Numbered from the stretch's first letter, positions 28,277 through 38,011 are shown. The stretch: 64,000 nucleotides of DNA from Flavivirga eckloniae (GCF_002886045.1 NZ_CP025791.1:4169001-4233000), one strand, 5' to 3'. Numbers and translations: made by a program. The notes: generated by a model from the sequence alone, not told the origin.

Positions 28277-30643
28277 TTAAAAATGAATTCTTAAACTTAC
28301 ATTAGGTGTGATGCCAAGTGATTCATTTTCAATGGTATTGATCGCATTGGTGCTATCGTCAGTATTATTTAGAGTATAATACGTGTTAATAATATTCTTT
28401 TTATTTAAAACATTCCAAACCGATGCGCCAATTGTTGCTCGGGTTGTATTAGAAACATTAAAATTATAAGTGGCAGAACAATCTGCACGAAGGTAGTTTT
28501 CTAAGTTAGTGCTATTAGGTGTGGCGTAAGTTATGATTCTGTCATCTGGATCGTCGTCTGCACTTGGAAGCGTGGTTGGTTTACCAGAGTGCCAATTTAG
28601 CCCCAATGCTAGTTTTAGTCTATTTTGGGTGTAAGTTCCTGCAAAAGAGAATATATGCCTAATATCTGCATTATTAGGGAACTTATTGCCGTCGTTTAAA
28701 GTAGGGAATAGGTAATCGTTTTTACTGTAAGAGTAGGATATCCAACTGCTCACGGCATCTCCAAATTGTTTGTTTAATAAGAAGTCTATGCCCTTAATCT
28801 CGTAGCTTCCAATACCATTTTTAAATTGATATTGGTTTTGAAATCCTTGACTTCTTGTGGTAATGCCATCCACTTTTTTTATATAAGCTTCAGCACTAAT
28901 TAATAGTTTGTTTTTTTTATAATGAATACCAGTCGATAGTTGTTTGCTTTTTACTACCGGAATGGGTTGAAACGTTTTATCGTTTTCGGTTACAGGCTTC
29001 TCATTGTTATTGGATAATACCCATCGACGTTTTTCAATGCCTAAGAAGTCATTTTGTAGATCGATAATTTGGGATGTTGTTTGATGTTTCAGCTCGCCTA
29101 ATACTTCGAACCTAAAATTATTTAAAAAGCGTTGACTAAATCCTAATCTTGGTTCTGCTAAAAACAATTTAAATTTATTGATGTAATTTAGTCGTACACC
29201 TACATTTAATCTGGTTTGAACGTTCTTCGAAAGCAGCGATGTTTCGGCATAAACGGCATGACTTCTAATAACCTTCTTAATAAAACTTCTAAAAACTGGA
29301 TTATTAACGTCTTCTAAATTACTTATCCCAATTTCTGAGAAATGGTAGCCGCCATTTATTTTTAGTTGGTCGCTGTGGTTGTAATTAATATCAAATTTAG
29401 AAGTACCGTCGTATACTTCGTTTTTTTGAATGAGGCGTTGGTCATTAAAAACATCGAAATTCGTAGCATCCAAATCATAATTGGAGAGATAGACTTGATA
29501 AGTTGTAGAAAGTTTATTGGTCCAATCTCTAGTGTAAGTTAACCCTACAGCTGTGTTTCGCTGAGATAGTTTACTTATTAAGGCTTCATCCGGATTGTTG
29601 TTGGTTGTTAACAGTTCTTCATAGTTTAATTTGTTGTCTACATTTAAAAAATGAAACCTGATCCTGTCTTTTTTAGAAATGTCGTACAAGAACTTTGTAG
29701 CAATATCATAAAAATAAAACGATTCGTTTTGAGAAATGGAATTGTTGTTGCTGTTATTAAAGTCCGAATCTTGAAAAACACGTTTAAAATATTGGTCGTA
29801 AGTTGGGGTTATAACCAGATCGGTAACAGAACGTCGGGTTGATAATTGCAATTCTGTTTTTTTCGACAACGGAATTTTAACATGACCATCGGCATTAATC
29901 AAGTTAAAACCAATGCCACCGCTAAACTCGTTATTAATATCATCAGATAATTGGATGTCTATGATACTTGAAATACCATCGCCATATTTAGCACTGCTAC
30001 CATTTTTATAAACATTAACACGTTTGGTTGTATAGGGGTTAAAAGCAGAAATGAGTCCGAAAAAATGCCCGGATTGGTACATTTTTATACCATCCCATAA
30101 GAGTAAATTTTGATCGTGTGTGCCACCCCTTATATTTATATTCGATACCATTTCGTCTGCACTTAAAACCCCCGGAAGTGCTTGAATGGTTTGTAAAACA
30201 TCAGGTTCTATTAAACCGGGAAGGATACCAAAAGCCTCTGGTTTTATGGTAATGGAGCCGTCGTTTAGTTTTGCAATACCACTTGTAAGGTAGTTGGTAA
30301 CAATAATCTCTTCAAGGTTTTGTACAGCGTAATTGTCTTTTTTTTCTTCTTTTAAAAGTTTAATGGCAATAAAACGGCTATCTAATAATTCGAAATCCAG
30401 ATCGGTTTCTTTTTTAAGGAATTCTAAAATGGCTTCTAAAGAAAGGGTTTCGTCTGGTAAGACAGTAGTTTTATCTTTAATCGTTTCGTCGGCGTAGGAA
30501 AAACTAATATTGTAACGCGTTTCAAGAATATTTAAAACAGATAAAAGTGATTGTTTTTCTTTTTGAATGGTTTGGGCACTTAAGCATATAACATTCAAAA
30601 AAAACAATAATATAAAAATAGAAAGGGTACTTTTCCTATTCAC
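28277..30643 (-). CDS. TonB-dependent receptor with STN signalling domain
   Basis: A 788-residue outer-membrane receptor. After a signal peptide (to about 24), an STN/secretin-like domain (about 25-95: SVLNILETRYNISFSYADET) can pass the signal to the FecR protein. A TonB plug (about 130-240; ILPGLIEPDVLQTIQALPGV, NINIRGGTHDQNLLLWDG) and a beta-barrel ending in FRIHF-like NVSLRIHF follow. The terminal aromatic residue suits outer-membrane insertion. Overlaps fecR by 8 nt. The gene set sigma-FecR-receptor is the cell-surface signalling layout; the imported ligand is unknown and no SusD gene is present. Confidence 0.92.
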   Translation of the reverse strand: MNRKSTLSIFILLFFLNVICLSAQTIQKEKQSLLSVLNILETRYNISFSYADETIKDKTTVLPDETLSLEAILEFLKKETDLDFELLDSRFIAIKLLKEEKKDNYAVQNLEEIIVTNYLTSGIAKLNDGSITIKPEAFGILPGLIEPDVLQTIQALPGVLSADEMVSNINIRGGTHDQNLLLWDGIKMYQSGHFFGLISAFNPYTTKRVNVYKNGSSAKYGDGISSIIDIQLSDDINNEFSGGIGFNLINADGHVKIPLSKKTELQLSTRRSVTDLVITPTYDQYFKRVFQDSDFNNSNNNSISQNESFYFYDIATKFLYDISKKDRIRFHFLNVDNKLNYEELLTTNNNPDEALISKLSQRNTAVGLTYTRDWTNKLSTTYQVYLSNYDLDATNFDVFNDQRLIQKNEVYDGTSKFDINYNHSDQLKINGGYHFSEIGISNLEDVNNPVFRSFIKKVIRSHAVYAETSLLSKNVQTRLNVGVRLNYINKFKLFLAEPRLGFSQRFLNNFRFEVLGELKHQTTSQIIDLQNDFLGIEKRRWVLSNNNEKPVTENDKTFQPIPVVKSKQLSTGIHYKKNKLLISAEAYIKKVDGITTRSQGFQNQYQFKNGIGSYEIKGIDFLLNKQFGDAVSSWISYSYSKNDYLFPTLNDGNKFPNNADIRHIFSFAGTYTQNRLKLALGLNWHSGKPTTLPSADDDPDDRIITYATPNSTNLENYLRADCSATYNFNVSNTTRATIGASVWNVLNKKNIINTYYTLNNTDDSTNAINTIENESLGITPNVSLRIHF

Positions 30644-31532
30644 GTTTTAATATTATAGTATTGTTTGTTTTACTATAAGTTACACGTAAAGGTAAGGTAA
30701 TTGACTTTAAAGCTACATCAATATTGTCATGTGCAAAACTACCAGTAAATAATTGTTCTGTATCAATATTTAATGTTGTGATATCAACACCGTATTGTCT
30801 TTCAAACTCGGTAATAACCGTTTTATAAGGTAAACTTTTAAAAGTACTTTCGTTATTTAACCACGAAGGCGATGAGCGGTTTTCTTTTTCTTTAGCAATT
30901 ATTTTCCCATCGATAATTAAAAAACTGTCACCAGGATTTAACTTCGTTTCTTGAGAATTGTAAGTAACGCCAACTAAACCTTCGTAGCAAATAACTTCAA
31001 AATAATTTTTCCAATGTTTTACATTGAATTGGGTTCCATAAACAGTAACAAACCCTGTTTTTGTTTTTACTTTAAATGATGACCCTTTAGCAACTTTAAA
31101 AAAAGCTTCACCATCAAGTTCTACTTCCCTATTATGTTTCCAATCTTTTTTATTGAATACCAATAACGATTTTGCATTTAGCGACACACTAGAAGCATCA
31201 GGTAAGTCTATGGTCGTTTTTTGTGCAAATTCGGTACTTATAGTAGTATCTAAAGTGGTCGTGTAATAATACAAACCAAAACAAACGGCAAGGATAGCAG
31301 CAACACGCATTAATGGTTTAAACCATTGTGTTGATGACTTTTTATTGCTTCTAATCGTACTTAAAACAGTATCTAGCTCTTCAGATGTATTATAATCATC
31401 TGCCTTAAAAGCTAGCAAGCCTTCATTTAACTTCACCAAATCGTCATAGTCTTCAAGCGCTTTAAACGCTTCAAGCTCCTGATCATTCAGATCGTTATTA
31501 AGCCATTTCGATATTAAAGTTTCTCTTTCCAT
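30636..31532 (-). CDS. FecR-family anti-sigma factor
   Basis: A 298-residue inner-membrane anti-sigma regulator. A short cytoplasmic N-terminal part (about 1-70) is followed by one membrane helix (about 75-90: PLMRVAAILAVCFGLYYY). The periplasmic FecR domain has FKVKTKTGFVTVYGTQFNVK, and the C-terminal segment (FERQYGVDITTLNIDTEQLF) is of DUF4974/STN-contact type. It should hold the ECF sigma at 31933-32448 until the receptor signals. The two genes are separated by 400 nt carrying two heptanucleotide arrays. Confidence 0.92.
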   Translation of the reverse strand: MERETLISKWLNNDLNDQELEAFKALEDYDDLVKLNEGLLAFKADDYNTSEELDTVLSTIRSNKKSSTQWFKPLMRVAAILAVCFGLYYYTTTLDTTISTEFAQKTTIDLPDASSVSLNAKSLLVFNKKDWKHNREVELDGEAFFKVAKGSSFKVKTKTGFVTVYGTQFNVKHWKNYFEVICYEGLVGVTYNSQETKLNPGDSFLIIDGKIIAKEKENRSSPSWLNNESTFKSLPYKTVITEFERQYGVDITTLNIDTEQLFTGSFAHDNIDVALKSITLPLRVTYSKTNNTIILKRE

Positions 31533-31707
31533 TTGTTCGCATTTATTGTTCTTTAACTGTAAAATGCAATTTGTAAATTAAATTTAGAAATGATATTGAA
31601 ATTTCAAAATTACGCACTCCATAAATTCCTATTACAATTATAAAACAGTTAACTTTTATTTTTTCCTACCCTTACTTTAATTTTTTTTTCAAAAAACTTA
31701 AATTTTG

Positions 31708-31795
31708 GTGTTCAGTGTTCAGTGTTCAGTGTTCAGTGTTCAGTGTTCAGTGTTCAGTGTTCAGTGTTCAGTGTTCAGTGTTCAGTGTTCAGTGT
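31708..31795. repeat. heptanucleotide tandem array GTGTTCA, 12.6 copies
   Basis: Perfect 7-bp repeats over 88 nt between the FecR and sigma genes. The near-perfect copies suggest recent expansion by slippage. A second array with a different unit starts 60 nt away. Confidence 0.95.
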
Positions 31796-31854
31796 AATTT
31801 TTTATAAGAAATAAAAGATACAAAATAGATGAGCTAAATTCAAAAAGTATAACT

Positions 31855-31934
31855 TTCTATCTTCTATCTTCTATCTTCTATCTTCTATCTTCTATCTTCT
31901 ATCTTCTATCTTCTATCTTCTATCTTCTATCTTC
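31855..31934. repeat. heptanucleotide tandem array TTCTATC, 11.4 copies
   Basis: Perfect 7-bp repeats over 80 nt. The array runs into the stop codon of the sigma-factor gene (TGA on the minus strand at 31933-31935), so the array begins exactly where coding ends. Confidence 0.95.
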
Positions 31935-32448
31935 ACAACTCCTTAATCTCCTTCCTCAATTTTTCCAAAGCACCATAAATACGTTTTTCAACCGCTTTAG
32001 TAGAAATATCTAAAAGCTCAGCAATTTCTTTAAATCGTTTTCCTTCAACCCTGTTCATCATAAAAGCAGTACGTTGTGCATCTGTTAAATTAGCCAGTGC
32101 GTTTTGCAGTTTGTCCATATATTCATTTTCCCGCATTAAAAACTCTGGACTCTCATTAGTATACATTTTAGGCTTGGTTTGTTGATGTTTTAAAACAACT
32201 TTTTGATGAGCGACTTCATTCAACATTAAATTATTGGCGGTTGTAAAAACAAAACTCTTAGCCTTATCGGGAGAAATCTTTTTACAGTTTTCCCAGAGTT
32301 TAACAAATGCTTCCTGCACTTTATCCTTTGGGTTTAATAATTCGCCAAACTTATAATATAAAAAATTGTGTAAATCTTTAGAGTGCTTGTTAAATATGGA
32401 AGAAAACATACGTTCTTCACATATGTTTTCATGTAGTTGTTTCCCCAT
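31933..32448 (-). CDS. ECF RNA polymerase sigma factor
   Basis: A 171-residue sigma-70 family ECF protein. Region 2 (about 20-85) includes LHNFLYYKFGELLNPKDKVQ and FVKLWENC, and region 4 (about 110-165) includes ALANLTDAQRTAFMMNRVEG and FKEIAELLDISTKAVEKRIY. It would direct transcription of the downstream surface-signalling genes when released by the FecR protein. Transcribed divergently from the acidic lipoprotein gene, a possible second target. Its stop codon lies within a heptanucleotide array. Confidence 0.93.
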   Translation of the reverse strand: MGKQLHENICEERMFSSIFNKHSKDLHNFLYYKFGELLNPKDKVQEAFVKLWENCKKISPDKAKSFVFTTANNLMLNEVAHQKVVLKHQQTKPKMYTNESPEFLMRENEYMDKLQNALANLTDAQRTAFMMNRVEGKRFKEIAELLDISTKAVEKRIYGALEKLRKEIKEL

Positions 32449-32539
32449 TATATTTTGGTGATTGATATCGCTAAATTAAAAAAAAAGAAAATACAGGGTA
32501 GGAATTTTTAAAGTTATCCTGTTTTATAATCAAAAAGCT

Positions 32540-34372
32540 ATGTTTAACCCAAAATTAAATATCATGAAATCTAAATCAAATATCATGAAGTCTAAAATTA
32601 GAACATTATTATTACTTCCTTTTTTTGCTCTATTATTGTTTACCTCATGTCAGGAAGAGAAAATAGATATTATTGAACCTGAAGAAGGAGAAGCACTTGT
32701 TGCAGAATCTACACTAACATCTTTTATTAGCGCTACGTCTGCCAAAGACGGATCTGCAGATAATATTATTGATAAAGCAAGTTGTTTATCTGTTGAATTA
32801 CCAGTTTCTGTTGTAGTTAATGGTCTTGAAATTATTGTTGACTCTACAGAAGATTACAAGGTTATTGAAGCCATCTTTAATAAGTTTGATGATGATGAAG
32901 ATAGATTGGATATCGTTTTTCCTATTACTATCACTTTAGCAGATCACACAGAGATTGTACTTAACAATCCTAATGATTTAGCAAACTTAATTAAAGAATG
33001 TAAAGATGAAAACGAACCAGATGACGATATTGAATGTATCGATTTTCAATACCCGATATCTTTTTCTGTTTACGATGCCGATTTCCAAGTTATTGATGTA
33101 ATTACAGTTGAAAACGACAGAGAGTTACATAAGTTTATTAAGCGTGTAAAAGAAAGAGACGTTTTTGCAAGCCTTAATTTCCCAGTAACTATGGTTTACG
33201 CCGATGGTACTACCAAAGATGTAAATAATAATGAAGAATTGGAAAAAACTATTAGAGAGGCAAAAGACACTTGTGATGAAGATGATGATAACGATTATGG
33301 TGATGACGATTTCACTAAAGAACGTTTAGATGAGTATTTAAAAATTTGTCCTTGGGTTGTTTACGAGTTTAAGAGAAACAATCAAGATAATACTGCAGAG
33401 TACAAAGAATATGCATTAAATTTTAAAGAAGACGGTGTTGTTAAAATGCGTGCAAGAAATGGAGATATTTTAACTGGTACCTGGAATACACGAGTAAGTG
33501 ATAGAGGCGCTCTGTTAAAGTTAGAATTCGATAGTATGGCAGATTTTACTTTAGAGTGGATCGTATACGATATTGAATATGGTAAGATCAAGCTTTACGA
33601 AGTTGGTGGTAACAGAATCATCATGAAGAAAAACTGTGATGTTATCTTTGATGTTACTAAAGAAAGAATTAAAAACTATTTACAAGAGTGTTTATGGAGA
33701 ATAGCTCGTTTGAATATCGACGGTATCGATAGAGAAAAAGAGTATATAGGAACACCTTTTAACTTCTTGGAAAACGATGTTGTTAAGCTTAGAGTTAATG
33801 GAGAATTGATTGAAGGTACCTATAGCGTAACGCCATTGAATTCAGAAGGATTTATCCTAAAAATAGTTTTAGAAAACAGACCAGAGTTACAATTACAATG
33901 GTATGTTACTTTCCTTGAACCAGGTTTAATAAAACTTGAGGATTTAAACCACAGAGAAAACAAAATGGTGTTAGAAAGACACTGTGCAGATGGCGATGAA
34001 GATATAAACTATATTGTTGATGTTCTTACTTCTTCCTGGGGAGCAGGTTGGGATAAAGGTTGGAAAGTAGCCTCTTATATTGATAAAGATGTAAACAAAA
34101 CTCAAGACTACTTAGATTATGCAATTGCTTTCTCGGAAGCTGGTTCTATAAAAGTGACGCATGCTGTTAATGATATTGCTATAGATGGTTCATGGTTAGC
34201 TTATAGAAATGAAGGCTTATACCTAGGTATGCATTTTGGAATTGAAGCACCGTTTGGTGATCTTAACCATAGATGGAAAATAAATTCGATTACTGAAAAT
34301 AGAATAGAATTAAAAGACTACAATGCTAACGGTGGCATAGAAAGAATACTAGTTCTTGAATTAGAGTGGTAG
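32540..34372 (+). CDS. acidic multi-repeat lipoprotein
   Basis: The protein has up to 610 residues. The lipoprotein signal actually begins at Met16 (MKSKIRTLLLLPFFALLLFT, then SC). Start choice is unsure because the first codons are a near duplication: NIMKSK occurs twice and three ATGs are in frame (32540, 32564, 32585). The mature protein has two ~85-residue repeats (LSVELPVSVVVNG..., IDFQYPISFSVYD...), an Asp-rich linker (EDDDNDYGDDDF) and three ~110-residue repeats starting ERLDEYLKICPWVVYEFK, ERIKNYLQECLWRIARLN and VDVLTSSWGAGW. These look like lipocalin-type barrels. Divergent from the sigma factor. Function unknown; probably surface exposed. Confidence 0.75.
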   Translation: MFNPKLNIMKSKSNIMKSKIRTLLLLPFFALLLFTSCQEEKIDIIEPEEGEALVAESTLTSFISATSAKDGSADNIIDKASCLSVELPVSVVVNGLEIIVDSTEDYKVIEAIFNKFDDDEDRLDIVFPITITLADHTEIVLNNPNDLANLIKECKDENEPDDDIECIDFQYPISFSVYDADFQVIDVITVENDRELHKFIKRVKERDVFASLNFPVTMVYADGTTKDVNNNEELEKTIREAKDTCDEDDDNDYGDDDFTKERLDEYLKICPWVVYEFKRNNQDNTAEYKEYALNFKEDGVVKMRARNGDILTGTWNTRVSDRGALLKLEFDSMADFTLEWIVYDIEYGKIKLYEVGGNRIIMKKNCDVIFDVTKERIKNYLQECLWRIARLNIDGIDREKEYIGTPFNFLENDVVKLRVNGELIEGTYSVTPLNSEGFILKIVLENRPELQLQWYVTFLEPGLIKLEDLNHRENKMVLERHCADGDEDINYIVDVLTSSWGAGWDKGWKVASYIDKDVNKTQDYLDYAIAFSEAGSIKVTHAVNDIAIDGSWLAYRNEGLYLGMHFGIEAPFGDLNHRWKINSITENRIELKDYNANGGIERILVLELEW

Positions 34373-34451
34373 TATAAGTGTTATTATTTATAAAAGGAAA
34401 ACTTATTTTTTCGGTTTTTAGGTTAATTAGCTAAGTAAGTATCCTTTATAT

Positions 34452-34490
34452 GAGCTGTCAAATTTATATCCAGTTTGGCAGCTCTTTTTT
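34452..34490 (+). terminator. intrinsic terminator after the lipoprotein
   Basis: Arms GAGCTGTCAAA and TTTGGCAGCTC are followed by six T. Confidence 0.88.
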
Positions 34491-34537
34491 ATTCCATATT
34501 TTATAATGAGCCACTTTATTAATACGCTTCAAATCAT

Positions 34538-34545
34538 TAACTTTG
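34538..34545 (+). promoter_or_regulatory. candidate -7 box of ffh
   Basis: TAACTTTG fits TAnnTTTG and lies 25 nt before the ffh start. Confidence 0.55.
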
Positions 34546-34570
34546 CGACTCTTAAAATTAAAAGTAAATT

Positions 34571-35899
34571 ATGTTTAATAATTTAAGCGATAAATTAGAT
34601 AAAGCTTTACACGTTTTAAAAGGACATGGAAGCATCACAGAAGTAAATGTAGCCGAAACTTTAAAGGAAGTTCGTCGTGCATTACTCGATGCCGATGTTA
34701 ATTTTAAGATAGCTAAAGAATTTACAAATAGAGTAAAAGAAAGAGCACTCGGTCAAAATGTTTTAACAACATTACAACCAGGTCAGTTAATGGTAAAAAT
34801 CGTAAAAGATGAGTTAACTGAGCTTATGGGAGGCGATGCAGAAGGCGTAAACCTCTCGGGGACACCAAGTGTTATTTTAATGTCTGGTTTACAGGGGTCT
34901 GGTAAAACAACTTTCTCGGGTAAACTTGCTAATTATCTTAAAAATAAGAAAACCAAAAAACCATTGTTGGTAGCTTGTGATGTGTATCGTCCAGCTGCGA
35001 TAGATCAATTACATGTTGTTGGAGAACAAATAGGTGTTGAGGTTTTTAGTGACAGAGGAAATAACGATCCGGTGGCTATTTCTAAAGCTGGTATTGCTCA
35101 TGCAAAAGCAAACGGACATAATGTTGTTATTATAGATACCGCAGGTCGTTTGGCTGTTGATGAGGCCATGATGACAGAAATATCAAACATTCATAAAGCC
35201 ATTCAACCACAAGAAACCCTGTTTGTAGTAGACTCTATGACAGGTCAGGATGCCGTTAATACAGCTAAAGCATTTAACGATTCATTAAATTTTGATGGTG
35301 TTGTTTTAACCAAATTAGATGGTGATACCCGTGGTGGAGCTGCAATTACGATAAAATCTGTAGTAAATAAACCCATTAAGTTTATTGGTACAGGTGAAAA
35401 AATGGAAGCCATTGATGTGTTCTATCCATCTCGTATGGCAGATCGTATTCTTGGTATGGGGGATGTTGTTTCTTTAGTGGAAAGAGCTCAGGAACAATTT
35501 GATGAAGAAGAGGCACGCAAGCTTCAAAAGAAAATAGCTAAAAACCAATTTGGTTTCGACGATTTCTTAAAGCAGATTCAGCAGATTAAGAAAATGGGTA
35601 ACATGAAAGACCTTATGGGCATGATTCCTGGTGCAGGGAAAATGATGAAAGATATTGATATTGATGATGATGCCTTTAAAGGAATAGAAGCTATTATTCA
35701 TTCCATGACACCTAAAGAGAGAAGTAATCCGGGAATTATAAATTCAAGTAGAAAAATACGTATTGGAAAAGGCTCTGGGACTTCTGTACAAGAAGTAAAT
35801 CAGTTGTTAAAACAATTTAACCAAATGAGCAAGATGATGAAGATGATGCAAGGCGGTGGCGGTAAGAAGATGATGCAAATGATGAAGGGGATGCGTTAG
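34571..35899 (+). CDS. ffh: signal recognition particle protein Ffh
   Basis: The SRP54 homologue, 442 aa, binds 4.5S RNA and signal peptides and delivers ribosomes to FtsY. The N domain (1-85) is followed by the GTPase domain with G1 GLQGSGKTTFSGKLA, ACDVYRPAAIDQL, G3 DTAGRLAVDE and G4 TKLDGDTRGG. The methionine-rich M domain (about 300-442) ends in a Met/Lys/Gly tail (MMKMMQGGGGKKMMQMMKGM). Standard length. Single promoter upstream; heptad-like sequence follows the stop. Confidence 0.97.
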   Translation: MFNNLSDKLDKALHVLKGHGSITEVNVAETLKEVRRALLDADVNFKIAKEFTNRVKERALGQNVLTTLQPGQLMVKIVKDELTELMGGDAEGVNLSGTPSVILMSGLQGSGKTTFSGKLANYLKNKKTKKPLLVACDVYRPAAIDQLHVVGEQIGVEVFSDRGNNDPVAISKAGIAHAKANGHNVVIIDTAGRLAVDEAMMTEISNIHKAIQPQETLFVVDSMTGQDAVNTAKAFNDSLNFDGVVLTKLDGDTRGGAAITIKSVVNKPIKFIGTGEKMEAIDVFYPSRMADRILGMGDVVSLVERAQEQFDEEEARKLQKKIAKNQFGFDDFLKQIQQIKKMGNMKDLMGMIPGAGKMMKDIDIDDDAFKGIEAIIHSMTPKERSNPGIINSSRKIRIGKGSGTSVQEVNQLLKQFNQMSKMMKMMQGGGGKKMMQMMKGMR

Positions 35900-35909
35900 T
35901 TTTAGTTAG

Positions 35910-35944
35910 CAGTATTCAGTCTCAGTGTTCAGTCCCAGTCTCAG
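35910..35944. repeat. degenerate heptad-like repeat after ffh
   Basis: CAGTATT, CAGTCTC, AGTGTTC, AGTCCC, AGTCTC in succession, beginning 11 nt after the ffh stop. The unit resembles the GTGTTCA array at 31708. It is decayed, with 6- and 7-nt spacing. Confidence 0.45.
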
Positions 35945-35957
35945 TTTTTAGTTATAT

Positions 35958-36329
35958 ATGGATTTTAAACAATTGATAGCATATAAGAAAGCATTTGATT
36001 TATCGATGGACATTTTCAATATTTCAAAAGCTTTTCCAAAAGAGGAAACTTATTCGTTGACAGATCAAATTAGAAGAAGTTCTCGTTTAGTATGTGCTAA
36101 TATAGCTGAAGCTTATAGAAAGCGGAGATATCCTAAACATTTTACAAGTAAACTTACAGACGCAGATGGGGAAAACTCAGAAACAAATACTTGGTTAGAT
36201 TTTGCATTGGCTTGCCAATATATATCTTCCGAGGATCATTTGAGATGTGCAGAACAAGGAAAAGAGATAGGAAAGCTAATAAATTATATGATTAACAATT
36301 CCAGTAAATTTGGAGTTAAACTTGAATAA
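35958..36329 (+). CDS. four-helix-bundle protein (23S rRNA IVP family)
   Basis: A 123-residue protein of the S23/IVP family. It begins MDFKQLIAYKKAFDLSMDIF, a helix with the family's KAxxL pattern, and shows the conserved EETYSLTDQIRRSSRLVCAN and NIAEAYRK segment near residues 30-52. In other bacteria such genes sit in 23S rRNA intervening sequences or alone in accessory DNA; the role is unknown. It interrupts the ffh-folD interval and is flanked by short duplicated sequences, suggesting a mobile origin. Confidence 0.85.
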   Translation: MDFKQLIAYKKAFDLSMDIFNISKAFPKEETYSLTDQIRRSSRLVCANIAEAYRKRRYPKHFTSKLTDADGENSETNTWLDFALACQYISSEDHLRCAEQGKEIGKLINYMINNSSKFGVKLE

Positions 36330-36347
36330 AAAACGAATTACAATGTT

Positions 36348-36455
36348 GGTTTTAGTGAGGCAGAGTAAGGAACTGTAACTAAGGCTGAAAAATAATAATA
36401 ATATGTGGTTTTAGAGAGCAGCGTATGGAACTGCGACTGAGACTGCGACTGAAAA
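36348..36455. repeat. direct repeat of ~45 nt, two copies
   Basis: GGTTTTAGTGAGGCAGAGTA...GCTGAAAA (36348-36391) recurs as GGTTTTAGAGAGCAGCGTAT...ACTGAAAA (36407-36454) in the spacer between the four-helix gene and folD. The copies share most positions, and the second contains an extra CTGCGA/CTGAGA series. Confidence 0.6.
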
Positions 36456-36464
36456 CTGTATATA

Positions 36465-37346
36465 ATGACAATTCTAGACGGAAAGAAAGTTAGTAACGAC
36501 ATTAAAGATGAAATAGCTGTTGAGGTTCAAAAAATAAAAGATAAGGGAGAAAAAGTACCCCATCTTGCAGCGGTTATAGTAGGAAATGATGGTGCCAGTC
36601 TAACTTATGTTGGTAGTAAAGTAAAAGCCTGCGAACGTGTAGGTTTTGAGTCTACTTTAGTACAAATGTCTAATACAACAAGTGAGGTTGAATTATTGGA
36701 TAAAATAAAAGAACTTAATGATAATCCAGAGATTGATGGTTTTATAGTGCAGTTGCCATTGCCTCCGCAAATTAATGAGCAAAAAGTATTATTAGCTGTA
36801 GATCCAGATAAAGATGTAGATGGTTTTCACCCTACAAATTTTGGCAAAATGGCTCTGGACATGTCTACCTTTATTCCAGCAACACCATTTGGCATTTTAG
36901 AATTACTAGATCGTTATGGCGTTGAAACAAAAGGAAAGCACACCGTTGTTATTGGACGTTCTCATATTGTTGGTAGACCCATGAGTATCCTAATGGGGCG
37001 TAAAGGATTTCCAGGTAACTCTACGGTAACCTTAACACATAGTCACACCAAGAATATCACTCAAATAACATCGCAGGCAGATATCATTATTTCGGCATTA
37101 GGAGTTCCTAATTTCTTAAAAGCAGAAATGGTTAAAGATGACGCTGTTATTATAGATGTAGGTATTACACGTGTTACAGACGAAACCAGACCAAGAGGTT
37201 ATAGAATAGTAGGAGATGTAGATTTTGCAAACGTTAGTAAAAAAGCAAGTTATATTACACCAGTTCCAGGTGGTGTAGGTCCTATGACAATTGCCATGCT
37301 GCTTAAAAATACATTACTAGCTAGAGAGAGACATAAAAACATGTAA
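36465..37346 (+). CDS. folD: methylenetetrahydrofolate dehydrogenase/cyclohydrolase
   Basis: A bifunctional FolD of 293 aa for one-carbon metabolism. It oxidises 5,10-methylene-THF with NADP and hydrolyses the methenyl product. The catalytic Lys lies in SLTYVGSKVKACERVGF (about residue 56). Other marks are IVQLPLPPQIN, DKDVDGFHPTN, and the NADP loop VVIGRSHIVGRPMSILM. The C-terminal signature is TPVPGGVGPMTIAML. Standard length and intact. Confidence 0.97.
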   Translation: MTILDGKKVSNDIKDEIAVEVQKIKDKGEKVPHLAAVIVGNDGASLTYVGSKVKACERVGFESTLVQMSNTTSEVELLDKIKELNDNPEIDGFIVQLPLPPQINEQKVLLAVDPDKDVDGFHPTNFGKMALDMSTFIPATPFGILELLDRYGVETKGKHTVVIGRSHIVGRPMSILMGRKGFPGNSTVTLTHSHTKNITQITSQADIIISALGVPNFLKAEMVKDDAVIIDVGITRVTDETRPRGYRIVGDVDFANVSKKASYITPVPGGVGPMTIAMLLKNTLLARERHKNM

Positions 37347-37578
37347 ACAATAGTTTTTGCACAGATAAAGTACGTTATGAATCTCTCGCTATACTTTGTA
37401 ACAGCTTTTTTGTTTAAACTAGTTAATTTCACCTGAAAAAGAAAAAATAAAACGCCTGAAAATTAAAAACCCACGGTTAATATTTAGGTCGTTTATTTTT
37501 TAATTATTTTAACTTTTTACAGATAATAATTGCCACTAATTTTAGTTATAATAGGTAGTTGTCTGTAAATAAATTGCT

Positions 37579-37719
37579 ATGAATAAAATGACAAATTTAC
37601 CTAAAGAAAGTAAATCAATATTTGAAGAAATAGATAAACTAAAAAGAATGAATGATCTCTTAATCTTGATTCTTGTTTGTCTTTTTGCTCTTTTATTAGC
37701 GCTTATATATATTAAATAG
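37579..37719 (+). CDS. small single-helix membrane protein, 46 aa
   Basis: ATG at 37579 to TAG at 37719. A charged N-terminal half with coiled-coil character (NLPKESKSIFEEIDKLKRMN) is followed by one strong hydrophobic helix (LLILILVCLFALLLALIYI). The composition is unlike chance. Function unknown; it stands alone between folD and the GH130 gene. Confidence 0.5.
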   Translation: MNKMTNLPKESKSIFEEIDKLKRMNDLLILILVCLFALLLALIYIK

Positions 37720-38011
37720 ATTTCCACACATCCAGAAAACAATACGCTCCTCCTATAGGTGAAAAACCTAAGTTGTTTGTTTCTAAAGCTACTTTAATAC
37801 GCATATAGTACTTTATTCTTCGGTTAAATTATAAGGGGGTATCTTTTCTACACTTGTACTTATCCCATATCAGTATAGATATACTGAAATTTAGGGTCGA
37901 GGCATCACATTTAATAGACTTATTTGTCCCAATAACCAGAAGTAAGTAAATTATTGTTAAAATAATTATTGTTATATTGTCCTACATATTATACGTAAAT
38001 ACTTATATTTT

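Noticed and set aside
31708-31934. CRISPR array
   Set aside because: Units are 7 bp and directly adjacent, with no spacers and no cas genes nearby.
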